62,199 nucleotides of DNA from Mycolicibacterium komanii. GTDB taxonomy: Bacteria > Actinomycetota > Actinomycetes > Mycobacteriales > Mycobacteriaceae. Positions 14,384 through 23,005 of this stretch are shown piece after piece. The stretch spans positions 1 to 62,199 of the forward strand of contig NZ_CVTA01000018.1 in assembly GCF_001050035.1 (NCBI RefSeq), written 5' to 3'. A model generated the notes under the pieces. It did no database searches and was not told the DNA's origin. It saw only the letters and a list, made by a program, of their open reading frames with translations. The number at the start of each line of letters is the position of its first letter. Position 1 is the stretch's first letter. Made by a program: the position numbers and the translations under genes.

Positions 14384-15918
14384 CCGTCATCTCCTGGGTT
14401 GCTCGAGTTGCTGACGTTGTACCTCACGCCGTCGGGTCCGACCACCTGCCCGCTGGTCGGGCTATAGACCGCCTCGGTGCCGGGTGGCCCTGGTGCCGGA
14501 GTGTAGAGGCACGGGTTGGGCTGCTGTCCACTGCAGGTCACACTGCCCTGCCCCGGCGGGGTCAGCGGATCGCTGATCGGGGCGTTGACGCGCGGCGGCG
14601 GCAGATCGGTCGCCGGCGCGGGGTTCATGCCGTTGTTGACCGACGGCGCCTGGATCACCCCGCGACCGGGGTTGACGCCCTGGTCGCAGCGGGCACCCGG
14701 CGCTGGACACGACAGGATCTGATTCGGATCGCCGTACCAGGGGTTGGTGCCCAACGGGACATACGGTTCGGGGCTGCGGCACTCCATCGGAGTGGCCGCT
14801 CGCTTCCCGGGCACGTCGGCGCACGGGTAGTTGCGCGCACCGCGGACCGCGTTGGCCTGGTAGTCCTTCGGGATCTTGCAGTAGGTGCCCTTCGGCAGGG
14901 GCGCCATCGAGACGTCGGCCGGGGACCGCCACTCGGAGGCGGGCAGGAAGCCGGTCAAGCACGGCGGTGGCTGGTTGATCGACAACGCCAGTGGCAGCTG
15001 GCCGACATCCTCGAAAAGCAGACCCGCCTGGGCCACCGACGACCCCTGGGGGAGGATCACCAGCACCTGCTCGAGCCCCTTGTGATAGCGCTTGAGCATG
15101 TCGATGACGATCGTCAGGTTGGCCAGCGTCTGCGGCAGCGAGTCCCGCACCCCGCTGAAGACCGCGTTGACCTGATCCAGCGTCGGCGCCGCCTGCTGCA
15201 GACCACTGCGCAGCGCCGGATCCTGCTCGGCCGCCTGTGCCGCAATCACATTCAGGTTGCGTGACCACCGCTGGATGTTGTCGCCGGACTGCACCTGGCT
15301 GTCGAGGATCGGCGCGGCGTTCTCGATGATGTCGTTGACCTGAGGCAGGTTCTCCTGGAAACCCTGCGCGATGTTGGTCGTCGAATCGACCAACCGCTGC
15401 AGCGCCGGGCCCAAACCACCGACGGCTTCGGAGGTTTCGGTCAGCAGCTTGTCGATCTTCTCCTTCGGCAACACCGCCAACCCTCGATTGGCTGCATCCA
15501 ACGCCGGACCGACCTCGCTGGGCACGGTGCTTTCGGTGATCGTCGACCCAGGCTCCAGATACCGGCCCGGATTGCCCGTCGAGACGAGGTCGAGGTACTG
15601 CTCGCCGATCGCCGAGACCGAGTGCACGTTGGCCGACGCGTCAGCGGGAATCTTGAACCGGTCCTCGATCCGCATCACCGCCAGGGCGCCCTTCTCGGTC
15701 GGCTCGACCGAGATGACCTTGCCGATCTGCGTGCCACGGTATGTCACGTTGGCCGTGGCATAGAGGCCGCCCGAACGCGGCAGCTGCGCCTTCAGCTCGT
15801 ATTGGCCGATGCCTATCAACGACGGGATGCGCAGGTAATACCACCCCAACACCACCACCGCGACCACCGTCAGGATCACGAACAGCACCAACTGAATCTT
15901 GATGAACCTCGTCAGCAT
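14353..15918 (-). CDS. mce1F: Mce1F, downstream copy
   Basis: A 521-residue MCE-family protein. One N-terminal transmembrane helix (about residues 8-28) anchors it, followed by the MCE domain (about 38-115, with GQYELKAQLPRSGGLYATAN and YRGTQIGKV), a long helical region to about 320 that forms the tunnel, and a Pro/Cys-rich C-terminal tail. Mce1A-F assemble as a heterohexamer that carries fatty or mycolic acids across the periplasm to the YrbE1AB permease. This copy is the one joined directly to the mas genes. It differs at about 44 positions, counted by eye, from the copy at 16049-17614. Start is ATG at 15918. Confidence 0.9.
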   Translation of the reverse strand: MLTRFIKIQLVLFVILTVVAVVVLGWYYLRIPSLIGIGQYELKAQLPRSGGLYATANVTYRGTQIGKVISVEPTEKGALAVMRIEDRFKIPADASANVHSVSAIGEQYLDLVSTGNPGRYLEPGSTITESTVPSEVGPALDAANRGLAVLPKEKIDKLLTETSEAVGGLGPALQRLVDSTTNIAQGFQENLPQVNDIIENAAPILDSQVQSGDNIQRWSRNLNVIAAQAAEQDPALRSGLQQAAPTLDQVNAVFSGVRDSLPQTLANLTIVIDMLKRYHKGLEQVLVILPQGSSVAQAGLLFEDVGQLPLALSINQPPPCLTGFLPASEWRSPADVSMAPLPKGTYCKIPKDYQANAVRGARNYPCADVPGKRAATPMECRSPEPYVPLGTNPWYGDPNQILSCPAPGARCDQGVNPGRGVIQAPSVNNGMNPAPATDLPPPRVNAPISDPLTPPGQGSVTCSGQQPNPCLYTPAPGPPGTEAVYSPTSGQVVGPDGVRYNVSNSSNPGDDGWKEMLAPAG

Positions 15919-16048
15919 GCCGAATCACCACGCTCCCCCATCGAGCCACCGCAGCGGTGAATGCCGAATGCGCGCACCGTCGTCAAGACATCGATCCCCG
16001 CCCGGTCACGCCGACCAGCATTGGCGTCGGGACGGCTCCCCATCGGGA
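15919..16048 (-). other. Spacer between mce1F copies with a vestigial mas1A start
   Basis: This 130-base spacer carries no plausible gene. Reading minus from the overlapping end of the upstream mce1F, GTG GAA GGA GAT GCT GGC at 16062-16079 matches the first six codons of the mas1A-type gene (MEGDAG), then similarity fades. This suggests that the duplicated block once included the beginning of that gene. A GGGGGAG motif lies about 15-20 bases before the ATG at 15918. Confidence 0.5.
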
Positions 16049-17614
16049 TCAGCTGGCTGGCGCCAGCATCTCCTTCCACCCGTCGTCCCCCGGTTTGCCC
16101 GAATTCTTGACGTTGTACTTGACGCCATCGGGACCGACGACTTGAGCGCTGGTCGGGCTGTAGACCGCCCCGGCGCCGGGTGGTGCCGGTGCCGGTGTGT
16201 AGATGCACGGGTTCGGCTGCTGTCCGCTACAGGTCACGCTGCCCTGGCCCGGCGGGGTCAGCGGATCACTCACCGGCGCACTCGAATTCGGCGGCGGAAG
16301 GTCACTCGCCGGCGCCGGGTTCACGCCGTTGTTGACCGACGGCGCCTGGATCACCCCGCGTCCCGGGTTCACACCCTGATCGCAGCGGGCACCCGGCGCC
16401 GGACACGACAGGATCTGATTCGGATCGCCGTACCACGGGTTGGTGCCCAACGGCACATACGGTTCGGGGCTGCGGCACTCCATCGGAGTGGCTCTGCGCT
16501 TACCCGGCTCGTCGACACATGGGTAGTTACGCGCACCGCGAACCACGTTGGCCTGATAGTCCTGTGGGATCTTGCAATAGGTGCCCTTGGGCAGCGGCGC
16601 GGTGCTGGTGTCGGCCGGTGACCGCCATTCGGAGGCGGGCAGGAAGCCGGTCAAGCACGGCGGTGGCTGGTTGATCGACAACGCCAGTGGCAGCTGGCCG
16701 AGGTCTTCGAACAGCGTGCCCGCCTGGTTCATCGCCGCGCCCTGCGGCCAGACGACCAGCACCTGCTCGACACCCTTGTGGTAGCGCTTGAGCATGTCGA
16801 TGACGACCGTGAGGTTGGCCAGCGTCTGCGGCAGCGACTCGCGCACCCCGCTGAAGACCGCGTTGACCTGATCCAGCGTCGGCGCCGCCTGCTGCAGACC
16901 ACTGCGCAGCGCCGGATCCTGCTCGGCCGCCTGTGCCGCAATCACATTCAGGTTGCGTGACCACCGCTGGATGTTGTCGCCGGACTGCACCTGGCTGTCG
17001 AGGATCGGCGCGGCGTTCTCGATGATGTCGTTGACCTGAGGCAGGTTCTCCTGGAAACCCTGCGCGATGTTGGTCGTCGAATCGACCAACCGCTGCAGCG
17101 CCGGGCCCAAACCACCGACGGCTTCGGAGGTTTCGGTCAGCAGCTTGTCGATCTTCTCCTTCGGCAACACCGCCAACCCTCGATTGGCCGCGTCCAACGC
17201 CGGACCGACCTCGCTGGGCACGGTGCTTTCGGTGATCGTCGACCCCGGTTCCAGGGTGTGCGGGGGGTTCCCGGTCGAGACGAGGTCGAGGTACTGCTCG
17301 CCGATCGCCGAGACCGAGTGCACATTGGCCGTCGCGTCGGCGGGGATCTTGAACCGGTCCTCGATCCGCATCACAGCCACCGCGCCGTTCTCCGTCGGCT
17401 CGACGGAGGTGACCTTGCCGATCTGCGTGCCGCGATAGGTGACGTTGGCCGTCGCGTACAGACCACCCGAACGCGGCAGCTGCGCCTTCAGCTCGTACTG
17501 ACCGATCCCGACCAGCGACGGGATGCGCAGGTAATACCAACCGAGCACCACCACCGCCAGCACCGTCAGGATGGCGAACAGCACCAACTGAATCTTGATG
17601 AACCTTGTCAGCAC
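16049..17614 (-). CDS. mce1F: Mce1F, upstream copy
   Basis: A 521-residue MCE protein with the same layout as the downstream copy: membrane helix, MCE domain, helical tunnel segment, Pro/Cys-rich tail ending GWKEMLAPAS. Residues from about 122 to 258 are identical to the other copy. Differences cluster in the loop after the MCE domain (PHTLEPG versus GRYLEPG), around residue 285-300 (VVWPQGAAMNQAG versus VILPQGSSVAQAG) and in the tail. GTG at 17614 follows the mce1E stop by three bases, so this copy holds the canonical operon position after mce1E. Confidence 0.9.
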   Translation of the reverse strand: MLTRFIKIQLVLFAILTVLAVVVLGWYYLRIPSLVGIGQYELKAQLPRSGGLYATANVTYRGTQIGKVTSVEPTENGAVAVMRIEDRFKIPADATANVHSVSAIGEQYLDLVSTGNPPHTLEPGSTITESTVPSEVGPALDAANRGLAVLPKEKIDKLLTETSEAVGGLGPALQRLVDSTTNIAQGFQENLPQVNDIIENAAPILDSQVQSGDNIQRWSRNLNVIAAQAAEQDPALRSGLQQAAPTLDQVNAVFSGVRESLPQTLANLTVVIDMLKRYHKGVEQVLVVWPQGAAMNQAGTLFEDLGQLPLALSINQPPPCLTGFLPASEWRSPADTSTAPLPKGTYCKIPQDYQANVVRGARNYPCVDEPGKRRATPMECRSPEPYVPLGTNPWYGDPNQILSCPAPGARCDQGVNPGRGVIQAPSVNNGVNPAPASDLPPPNSSAPVSDPLTPPGQGSVTCSGQQPNPCIYTPAPAPPGAGAVYSPTSAQVVGPDGVKYNVKNSGKPGDDGWKEMLAPAS

Positions 17615-17617
17615 AGG

Positions 17618-18772
17618 TCATTCACCACGTTCCACCAACGGACCGTTCGGAGCGTTGTGCGGGTTCGGGGTGAACCTCACGTCCGGGATCATCGTCGCCG
17701 GGTCACGGCCCCACGACTGCTCGAGTGCGCGCAGCATGCCCGAGACACCGGTGCCGGACAGTACGCCGTTGTCGAGTCCGGACAACGTGATGTCGACCAT
17801 CAGCGACACGTTGAGGTAGTCACCGCGCACGACCTTCGGCACGTTCTCGATCGAGAACGGCGCGGTGAGCATCAACTTGAGCGCTCCGATCAGGTACGGC
17901 GACGCCCGGCCCAGCTGCTTGAGTGGGCGCTGCAGCGCGGCGAGGTTCTTGTTCAGGTCGTCGCTGGCGGGCCCCAGGTAGTCGTTGGTGGCCCGGCTGA
18001 TGCGTCCGAGCGCCTCGACCGCGTCGGCGAACAGATCCCGGGTGTCCGCGAAATGCTTGATCAGCGGCGGGAATTCGGTCAACACGCGGTCCAGCGTCTC
18101 GTTGCGCTGCGCGACGATCGACAACAGCCGGTCGGTCGAGTCGATCGCGCGGGTGATGTCCTGACGCTGCTGGTTCAGTTCATCGGTGAACGTGTCCAGC
18201 TTGTTCAGGAACTCGCGGATCTGGTCGGCCCGCCCGTTGAGGACGTTGAAGATCTCGGTCTGGATGACCTCGAGGTTCTGCACCCCGCCGCCCTGCAGGA
18301 TGGACGCGATGCTGGCGAGCACACGCTCCGTCGAGGGGAAGGCCGACGCGTTGGCCAGGGGGATGGTGTCCCCGTTGCGCAGAAGTTCCGGCGACGGATT
18401 CGGCGGCGGCTCCAGCTCGACGTGCTGCGAGCCGAGGAGGCTGGTCTGCCCGATGCGGGCCAGCGCGTTCTTCGGCAGCTTGATGTCGGGCTGCAGATCC
18501 AGCGTCAGCGTCGCGACCCAGTTCTTCAGCTCGATGGCGCGAACGCGACCGACGTAGACGTCGGCGACCCGGACGCGGCTGTTGACGTTGAGCGCCAGCG
18601 TGTCCGGCATCTGCACGTAGATCGTCGTCTTGTCAGAACCCGTCCCCGGCCCGCCCGGCAGCGGAACGTTGGCGATGCCCTTCCAGGAACCGCACGAGCT
18701 GAGCACCAAGGCGACCGCGGTCAGCGCGACGGCGCGCTGCGCGAATCTCCTCCACTTGTGCGCGATCATCAT
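17618..18772 (-). CDS. mce1E: Mce1E lipoprotein (LprK)
   Basis: A 384-residue MCE protein and the only lipoprotein of the set. Signal peptide MMIAHKWRRFAQRAVALTAV ends in lipobox LVLSSC, so C27 should be lipidated. The MCE domain covers about residues 45-125 (TIYVQMPDTLALNVNSRVRVADVYVG) and is followed by the tunnel helices. The ATG at 18772 overlaps the mce1D stop as ATGA. Confidence 0.9.
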   Translation of the reverse strand: MMIAHKWRRFAQRAVALTAVALVLSSCGSWKGIANVPLPGGPGTGSDKTTIYVQMPDTLALNVNSRVRVADVYVGRVRAIELKNWVATLTLDLQPDIKLPKNALARIGQTSLLGSQHVELEPPPNPSPELLRNGDTIPLANASAFPSTERVLASIASILQGGGVQNLEVIQTEIFNVLNGRADQIREFLNKLDTFTDELNQQRQDITRAIDSTDRLLSIVAQRNETLDRVLTEFPPLIKHFADTRDLFADAVEALGRISRATNDYLGPASDDLNKNLAALQRPLKQLGRASPYLIGALKLMLTAPFSIENVPKVVRGDYLNVSLMVDITLSGLDNGVLSGTGVSGMLRALEQSWGRDPATMIPDVRFTPNPHNAPNGPLVERGE

Positions 18773-20397
18773 CTACCTGCCTCTGCTGGTAGCGGTGGTC
18801 CCGCCGGTGCCGGTGCCGGTGCGGGTGCCGGTCCCGCCAACGGCGACCCTCCGGGATCGCCCGGAATCACGCCCGGCGCCGGCGGTGGCGGCGGACCCGG
18901 CTGCGGATACCACGGCGGCGGCAGCGGATTGTTCTGGTCGAACGCGTTCGGCGGCCCGGGCAGGTTGCCGTCGCGGGTGGTGCCGAATGCGGGTGGTGCC
19001 GCGGGGACACCGCAGTCGGGCCCGCCCAGCAGTTCGCCGAGGCACTCCGGGGTCATCATGTTGGCCGTGAACGGCTGCACGTCGACGCCCTGCATGCCCG
19101 GAGCCGCGACCCAGCCCTGTTCGTGGTTTCCATGCGAGAACAGGGTGTCGCGCGACCAGATGCCCGGAACCGTCGTGTCCTTGTATCCCGGTTGCGGCTG
19201 CAGCCGGGGCTCCGAGTACGCGATGTGCTTGGGCAGCGTCAGCGCCGAGGCGAACTGGTTCACGCCGAACGGCGGGAAGTTGAACTTGATCGCGTCGAGG
19301 ATCGGCGCTAGGTACTGGGCACACATCTCCGCCGACTCCTGGTAACCCAGTCGGCTGCCCGCCTGGATCGAACTGCAGATGAACTGCAGCGGGTTCGCGA
19401 AGTTGTTGATGACCGGGATGCCCATGACGCCGCCGGTGGTCGGGGAGACGATGTTCATCAGGTTCGCCCCGAGGTTCGGGAACACGTGAAGCGCGGTCTC
19501 CAAACCGTTGCGCGGCTCAGGCTGAAGGATCGCGTTCGTGACGTCGGCCAGGTTGTTGACGTCGTGCGTGAGCACCTCGGCGTTCTCGTCGAGGAATCCT
19601 CGCGTGGTGGTCAGCAGCTGGTTGAGGTCCTGCAGCGCGTTCGCGACCTCCCGGTCGGTGTTGGTGAACGCGTTCGTGAACTTGGCGAGGTCGTTGTTCA
19701 GCGCGACGAACTGCTGATCACTCTGGTGCAGCGCGTTGACGAACAACGCCAGGCTCTTCACGACGCCGAAGAAGTCGTCACGGCCCTCGTTCAGCGCGAA
19801 CAACGCCTCGGAGAGGTTGTTCAGCGTCGCGTTGAGTTGCTTGCCCTTACCGGCGAAGCCGTCGGCGGCCGATTCGATGATGTCGCCGAACGGACCCTTC
19901 GGCTGGTCCGGCGTCGGCCCCAGGTCGGTCAGGATGCGGTTGATCGAGTCGCGCAGTTCGTCGTACTCGACCGGCACCTGGGTGCGCTCGATCGGGATGA
20001 CCGCGCCGTCGTCCATCACCGGCCCGCCGGTGTAGGGCGGGGAGAGCTGGATGTTGCGCGACGCCACCAGGCTGGGGTTCAGGATCGACGCCGTCGCGTT
20101 GGCCGGCACCTTGAACCTGTTCTCGTAGTTGAAGGTGACCTTCATCCGGTCGCCCGCGGGCTGGATCGACTCGATCTGCCCGACCTGCACACCCATGATC
20201 TGCACCTTGTCGCCGGGATACAGCGCAAGGGTGTCGCTGAAGTACGCGACGACGGTGTTGTGCGTCAGCTTCTTGTACAGGTTGTATCCGACGAACGCGG
20301 CCACCAGGGCGAGCACCACGATCAGCGCGCCGATGATCACGGTCGCACGGGATACCGCTGGCATCTTCAGGTTTCGGACGTTGAAGATTGTCGACAT
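18769..20397 (-). CDS. mce1D: Mce1D
   Basis: A 542-residue MCE protein. Membrane helix at about residues 17-41, MCE domain about 46-125 (VVAYFSDTLALYPGDKVQIMGVQVGQIESI), helical region to about 330, then a cysteine-containing segment (FICSSI, EMCAQYL) and a strongly Pro/Ala-rich C-terminus from about 480. One subunit of the Mce1 heterohexamer. ATG at 20397, 11 bases after mce1C. Confidence 0.9.
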   Translation of the reverse strand: MSTIFNVRNLKMPAVSRATVIIGALIVVLALVAAFVGYNLYKKLTHNTVVAYFSDTLALYPGDKVQIMGVQVGQIESIQPAGDRMKVTFNYENRFKVPANATASILNPSLVASRNIQLSPPYTGGPVMDDGAVIPIERTQVPVEYDELRDSINRILTDLGPTPDQPKGPFGDIIESAADGFAGKGKQLNATLNNLSEALFALNEGRDDFFGVVKSLALFVNALHQSDQQFVALNNDLAKFTNAFTNTDREVANALQDLNQLLTTTRGFLDENAEVLTHDVNNLADVTNAILQPEPRNGLETALHVFPNLGANLMNIVSPTTGGVMGIPVINNFANPLQFICSSIQAGSRLGYQESAEMCAQYLAPILDAIKFNFPPFGVNQFASALTLPKHIAYSEPRLQPQPGYKDTTVPGIWSRDTLFSHGNHEQGWVAAPGMQGVDVQPFTANMMTPECLGELLGGPDCGVPAAPPAFGTTRDGNLPGPPNAFDQNNPLPPPWYPQPGPPPPPAPGVIPGDPGGSPLAGPAPAPAPAPAGPPLPAEAGR

Positions 20398-20408
20398 CAG
20401 CTATCCCC

Positions 20409-21977
20409 CTAACCCTGCTGCGAACCTGGCGGGAGGAACGGCGGATTGCCCGGCAGCGGCGGCTGACCCGCGGGGGCCAACTGCTCTCCCGGTCCCGGCA
20501 CCGCGGGCGCGGGCAGCGCCGGCGGCAACGGGGCGATACCGGGCGTGAAGTCCGGCGGCTGCGGCGGCATCGGGCCGACCGGCACCGTGCGAGCACCCGG
20601 CGGCGCGGGCGGCAGCTGACCGTGCGCACCCGGCACGTTCGGCTGGATCTGGCCCGGGATGGCCGCCGACGGCACACCCGGCGACGGCTGCGGACCGTGC
20701 ACGTTCGGATCCGAGGTCGCCACGTTGGGCGGTCCGTACGCGGGACCACCGAACGGACCGACCGAAAGGTCCGCGCACGGCAGCGGATTGCCGGGCCGCG
20801 GCAGGCCGTCGGCCGGCGGCGTGTACGAGCACGGCGATCCCTTCAGCACACCGGGTCCCGGATTCTCCGGGGTGCCCTCGAGCACGGCGGGTCCCGGTGG
20901 CGGGGCGCCGTTCTCGAAGCCCTGCCCGTTCGGGTCCGGCCACCGCCAGGCGGGCAGGCCCGCGTCGCGCCAGAACTTCTCCGGGTCGATACCGCGCTTC
21001 TTGAAGGCGGAGTCGACGAACGGCTGCAGGATCTGGCCCGGGAGCAGGTTGACGAGCATGACCTTGAAGTAGGGGCCCGACGCGACCGCCTCACCCAGCG
21101 ACGCCACGAAGCTGGCGGTGGTGACGAGCGTGTCCATCAGGTCGAAGCGCCGGTCGCGCAGCACATCGCTGACGGTGCGCAGCTGCTCGAGCACGTGGTT
21201 CAGGTTCGGGTTGTCGTCGATGAAGCCCTTGACCTGTTCGGAGAACGCCCCGACCCGCTCGAGCAGCATGTTGATCGCGTACTGGCGTTCGTTGATGGCA
21301 CCCAGCAGCGACTGCGCGTTGACCAGCAAGCGGTTGATCTGTTCGCTGCGGCTACCGAGGATGCCCGCGATCTCGTTGGCGTTGGCCAGCAGCTTCTTGA
21401 TGTCCTCGTCGCGCTTGCCGATGGTGTCGGAGAACCGGGCCACCCCGTCGAGCGCGGCGCTCAGGTGCGGATAGGTCTGGTCGATGGTCTCCGAGAGCAC
21501 GTTCAGCGATCGCCGCACCGTTTGGGTGTCCCATTCGGAGGCGGCCTTGGTGACATCGAAGAACGCGTCGTAGATCTGGTACGGCGTGGTGGTCTGGCCC
21601 AGCGGGAGAACGCCGTTGGCGCGCAACGCGTCCGAACCGCGCGGCTCGATCTCGATGTTGCGGCGGCCGAGGATGGTGTCGGTGCGGATCGCGGCGCGGC
21701 TCGCGGTGCCGATCTGCGTACCGTCCAGCGAGAAGCCGATCCTGACCTTGTCGCCCTGGATCTCCATGTCGCGCACCAGCCCGACGTCGACGCCCGCGAT
21801 GCGCACCTTGTCGCCCTTGCCGATGCCCCCGGTGTCGGAGAACTCCGCGTAGTAGGTGGGCGTGGCGAACAGCATCGGCACGCTAGCGAAGCTCTGCCCC
21901 ACCCCGATCACGATGATCAGGATGATGATGCCCATCAGGCCACCACGGACCCGATTCGACCCTTCGAGCGTCCTCAT
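20409..21977 (-). CDS. mce1C: Mce1C
   Basis: A 522-residue MCE protein. Membrane helix about residues 8-30 (GLMGIIILIIVIGVGQSFAS), MCE domain about 33-115 (YYAEFSDTGGIGKGDKVRIAGVDVGLV), long helical region, then a Pro/Gly-rich tail from about residue 370 to the end, as in M. tuberculosis Mce1C. I chose the ATG at 21977, which overlaps the mce1B stop as ATGA, over an in-frame ATG four codons upstream. Confidence 0.9.
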   Translation of the reverse strand: MRTLEGSNRVRGGLMGIIILIIVIGVGQSFASVPMLFATPTYYAEFSDTGGIGKGDKVRIAGVDVGLVRDMEIQGDKVRIGFSLDGTQIGTASRAAIRTDTILGRRNIEIEPRGSDALRANGVLPLGQTTTPYQIYDAFFDVTKAASEWDTQTVRRSLNVLSETIDQTYPHLSAALDGVARFSDTIGKRDEDIKKLLANANEIAGILGSRSEQINRLLVNAQSLLGAINERQYAINMLLERVGAFSEQVKGFIDDNPNLNHVLEQLRTVSDVLRDRRFDLMDTLVTTASFVASLGEAVASGPYFKVMLVNLLPGQILQPFVDSAFKKRGIDPEKFWRDAGLPAWRWPDPNGQGFENGAPPPGPAVLEGTPENPGPGVLKGSPCSYTPPADGLPRPGNPLPCADLSVGPFGGPAYGPPNVATSDPNVHGPQPSPGVPSAAIPGQIQPNVPGAHGQLPPAPPGARTVPVGPMPPQPPDFTPGIAPLPPALPAPAVPGPGEQLAPAGQPPLPGNPPFLPPGSQQG

Positions 21978-23005
21978 TGCGGCGTGCACCTACCCGACGG
22001 CTGGCTGAAGAGTTTCACGGTTCGGACCGGTCCACCCGGCTGGAGCCCGTTCATCCGAATCGAGATGTCACAGGCATAGAAGTTGAAGAAGTCGCCGTAG
22101 ATTCCGCCGGCCCGGCCGATGATCTTGAACGCCGTCGGCAGCCTGGTGAGGATGTCGTTGAGCTGGTCCTTCTGATCCACCAGCGGCTGCTGCACCGCCT
22201 CGAGGTGTCCGACGGTGCTCTGCAGCAACGGCCGGTTGTCGGCGAGCAGATCGGCGACCGTTCCCGCCGCGTCACTGATGTCGGCCACCGAGCTGGCGAC
22301 CGGATCCCGGCGGTTGTTCAGCCCCGTGATGAGCTTCTCGAAATCCTGCACGGTCTGGTCGAACTGGGCCTGGTGCCTGACGGTGGTGTCCAGCACGGTG
22401 TTGAGGTTCCTGATGACCTCGCCGATGGCCTGGTCGCGGTCGGCCAGCGCCGCGGTCAACGAGGCGGTCTGGTCGAGGATGTCGTTGATGGTGCCGCCCT
22501 GGCCCTGGAAGACGGTGATGATCGACTGCGCGATCTCGTTCACTTTGTCGGGGTCGAGCGCGCGGAACACGGGCCGGAAGCCACCGATCAGCGCGTCCAG
22601 ATCCAGCGCGGGTTGAGTGCGCTCGATCGGGATCGTGGCGCCGGACGGCATGCGCTTGTCGCTGTCGCCCCGCTTGAGTTCCAGGTACCGGTCGCCGATC
22701 AGGTTGAGGTAGCGCACCGAGGCCGTGGTGCCCTCGAACAACGGCAGCGAACGGTCGACGTTGAAGTGGACCTTCGCCTCGGTGCCGCCGTTGGTCAGCT
22801 CGACCTTGGACACCTTGCCGACCTCTACACCCGACGCTCGGACGAACTGTCCGGAGCGAAGGCCGCTGGCGCTCGAGAAGACCGCGGTGTAGCCCGTGGT
22901 GCGGTCGAAGCGCATCTGACCGAACACCACCACGATGATCGCGGTGAACAGCAGCAGCACCAGTGAGAAGGCGCCGAGCTTGATGGCGGTACCGGTGATT
23001 TTCAT
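21974..23005 (-). CDS. mce1B: Mce1B
   Basis: A 343-residue MCE protein. Membrane helix about residues 8-29, MCE domain about 37-115 (GYTAVFSSASGLRSGQFVRASGVEVGKV), tunnel helices to about 300, short tail ending in a cysteine (SGRCTPQ). It lacks the long Pro-rich tail of Mce1C, D and F. The ATG at 23005 overlaps the mce1A stop as ATGA. Confidence 0.9.
   Translation of the reverse strand: MKITGTAIKLGAFSLVLLLFTAIIVVVFGQMRFDRTTGYTAVFSSASGLRSGQFVRASGVEVGKVSKVELTNGGTEAKVHFNVDRSLPLFEGTTASVRYLNLIGDRYLELKRGDSDKRMPSGATIPIERTQPALDLDALIGGFRPVFRALDPDKVNEIAQSIITVFQGQGGTINDILDQTASLTAALADRDQAIGEVIRNLNTVLDTTVRHQAQFDQTVQDFEKLITGLNNRRDPVASSVADISDAAGTVADLLADNRPLLQSTVGHLEAVQQPLVDQKDQLNDILTRLPTAFKIIGRAGGIYGDFFNFYACDISIRMNGLQPGGPVRTVKLFSQPSGRCTPQ

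Larger units (their letters stand above)
14353..17614 (-). repeat. Tandem duplication of mce1F
   Basis: Two complete mce1F genes of identical length lie head to tail, offset by 1696 bases. Both read minus and both keep intact frames. Bases 15146-15492 and 16842-17188 are identical (347 bp) with no synonymous change, while both flanks of that core differ at many third positions. Confidence 0.95.

Noticed and set aside
17258..19345. A 695-codon open frame on the plus strand across mce1D-mce1F
   Set aside because: It is antisense to four strongly supported mce genes, Arg/Asp/Val-rich, and has no recognisable motif. Such frames are common in high-GC DNA.
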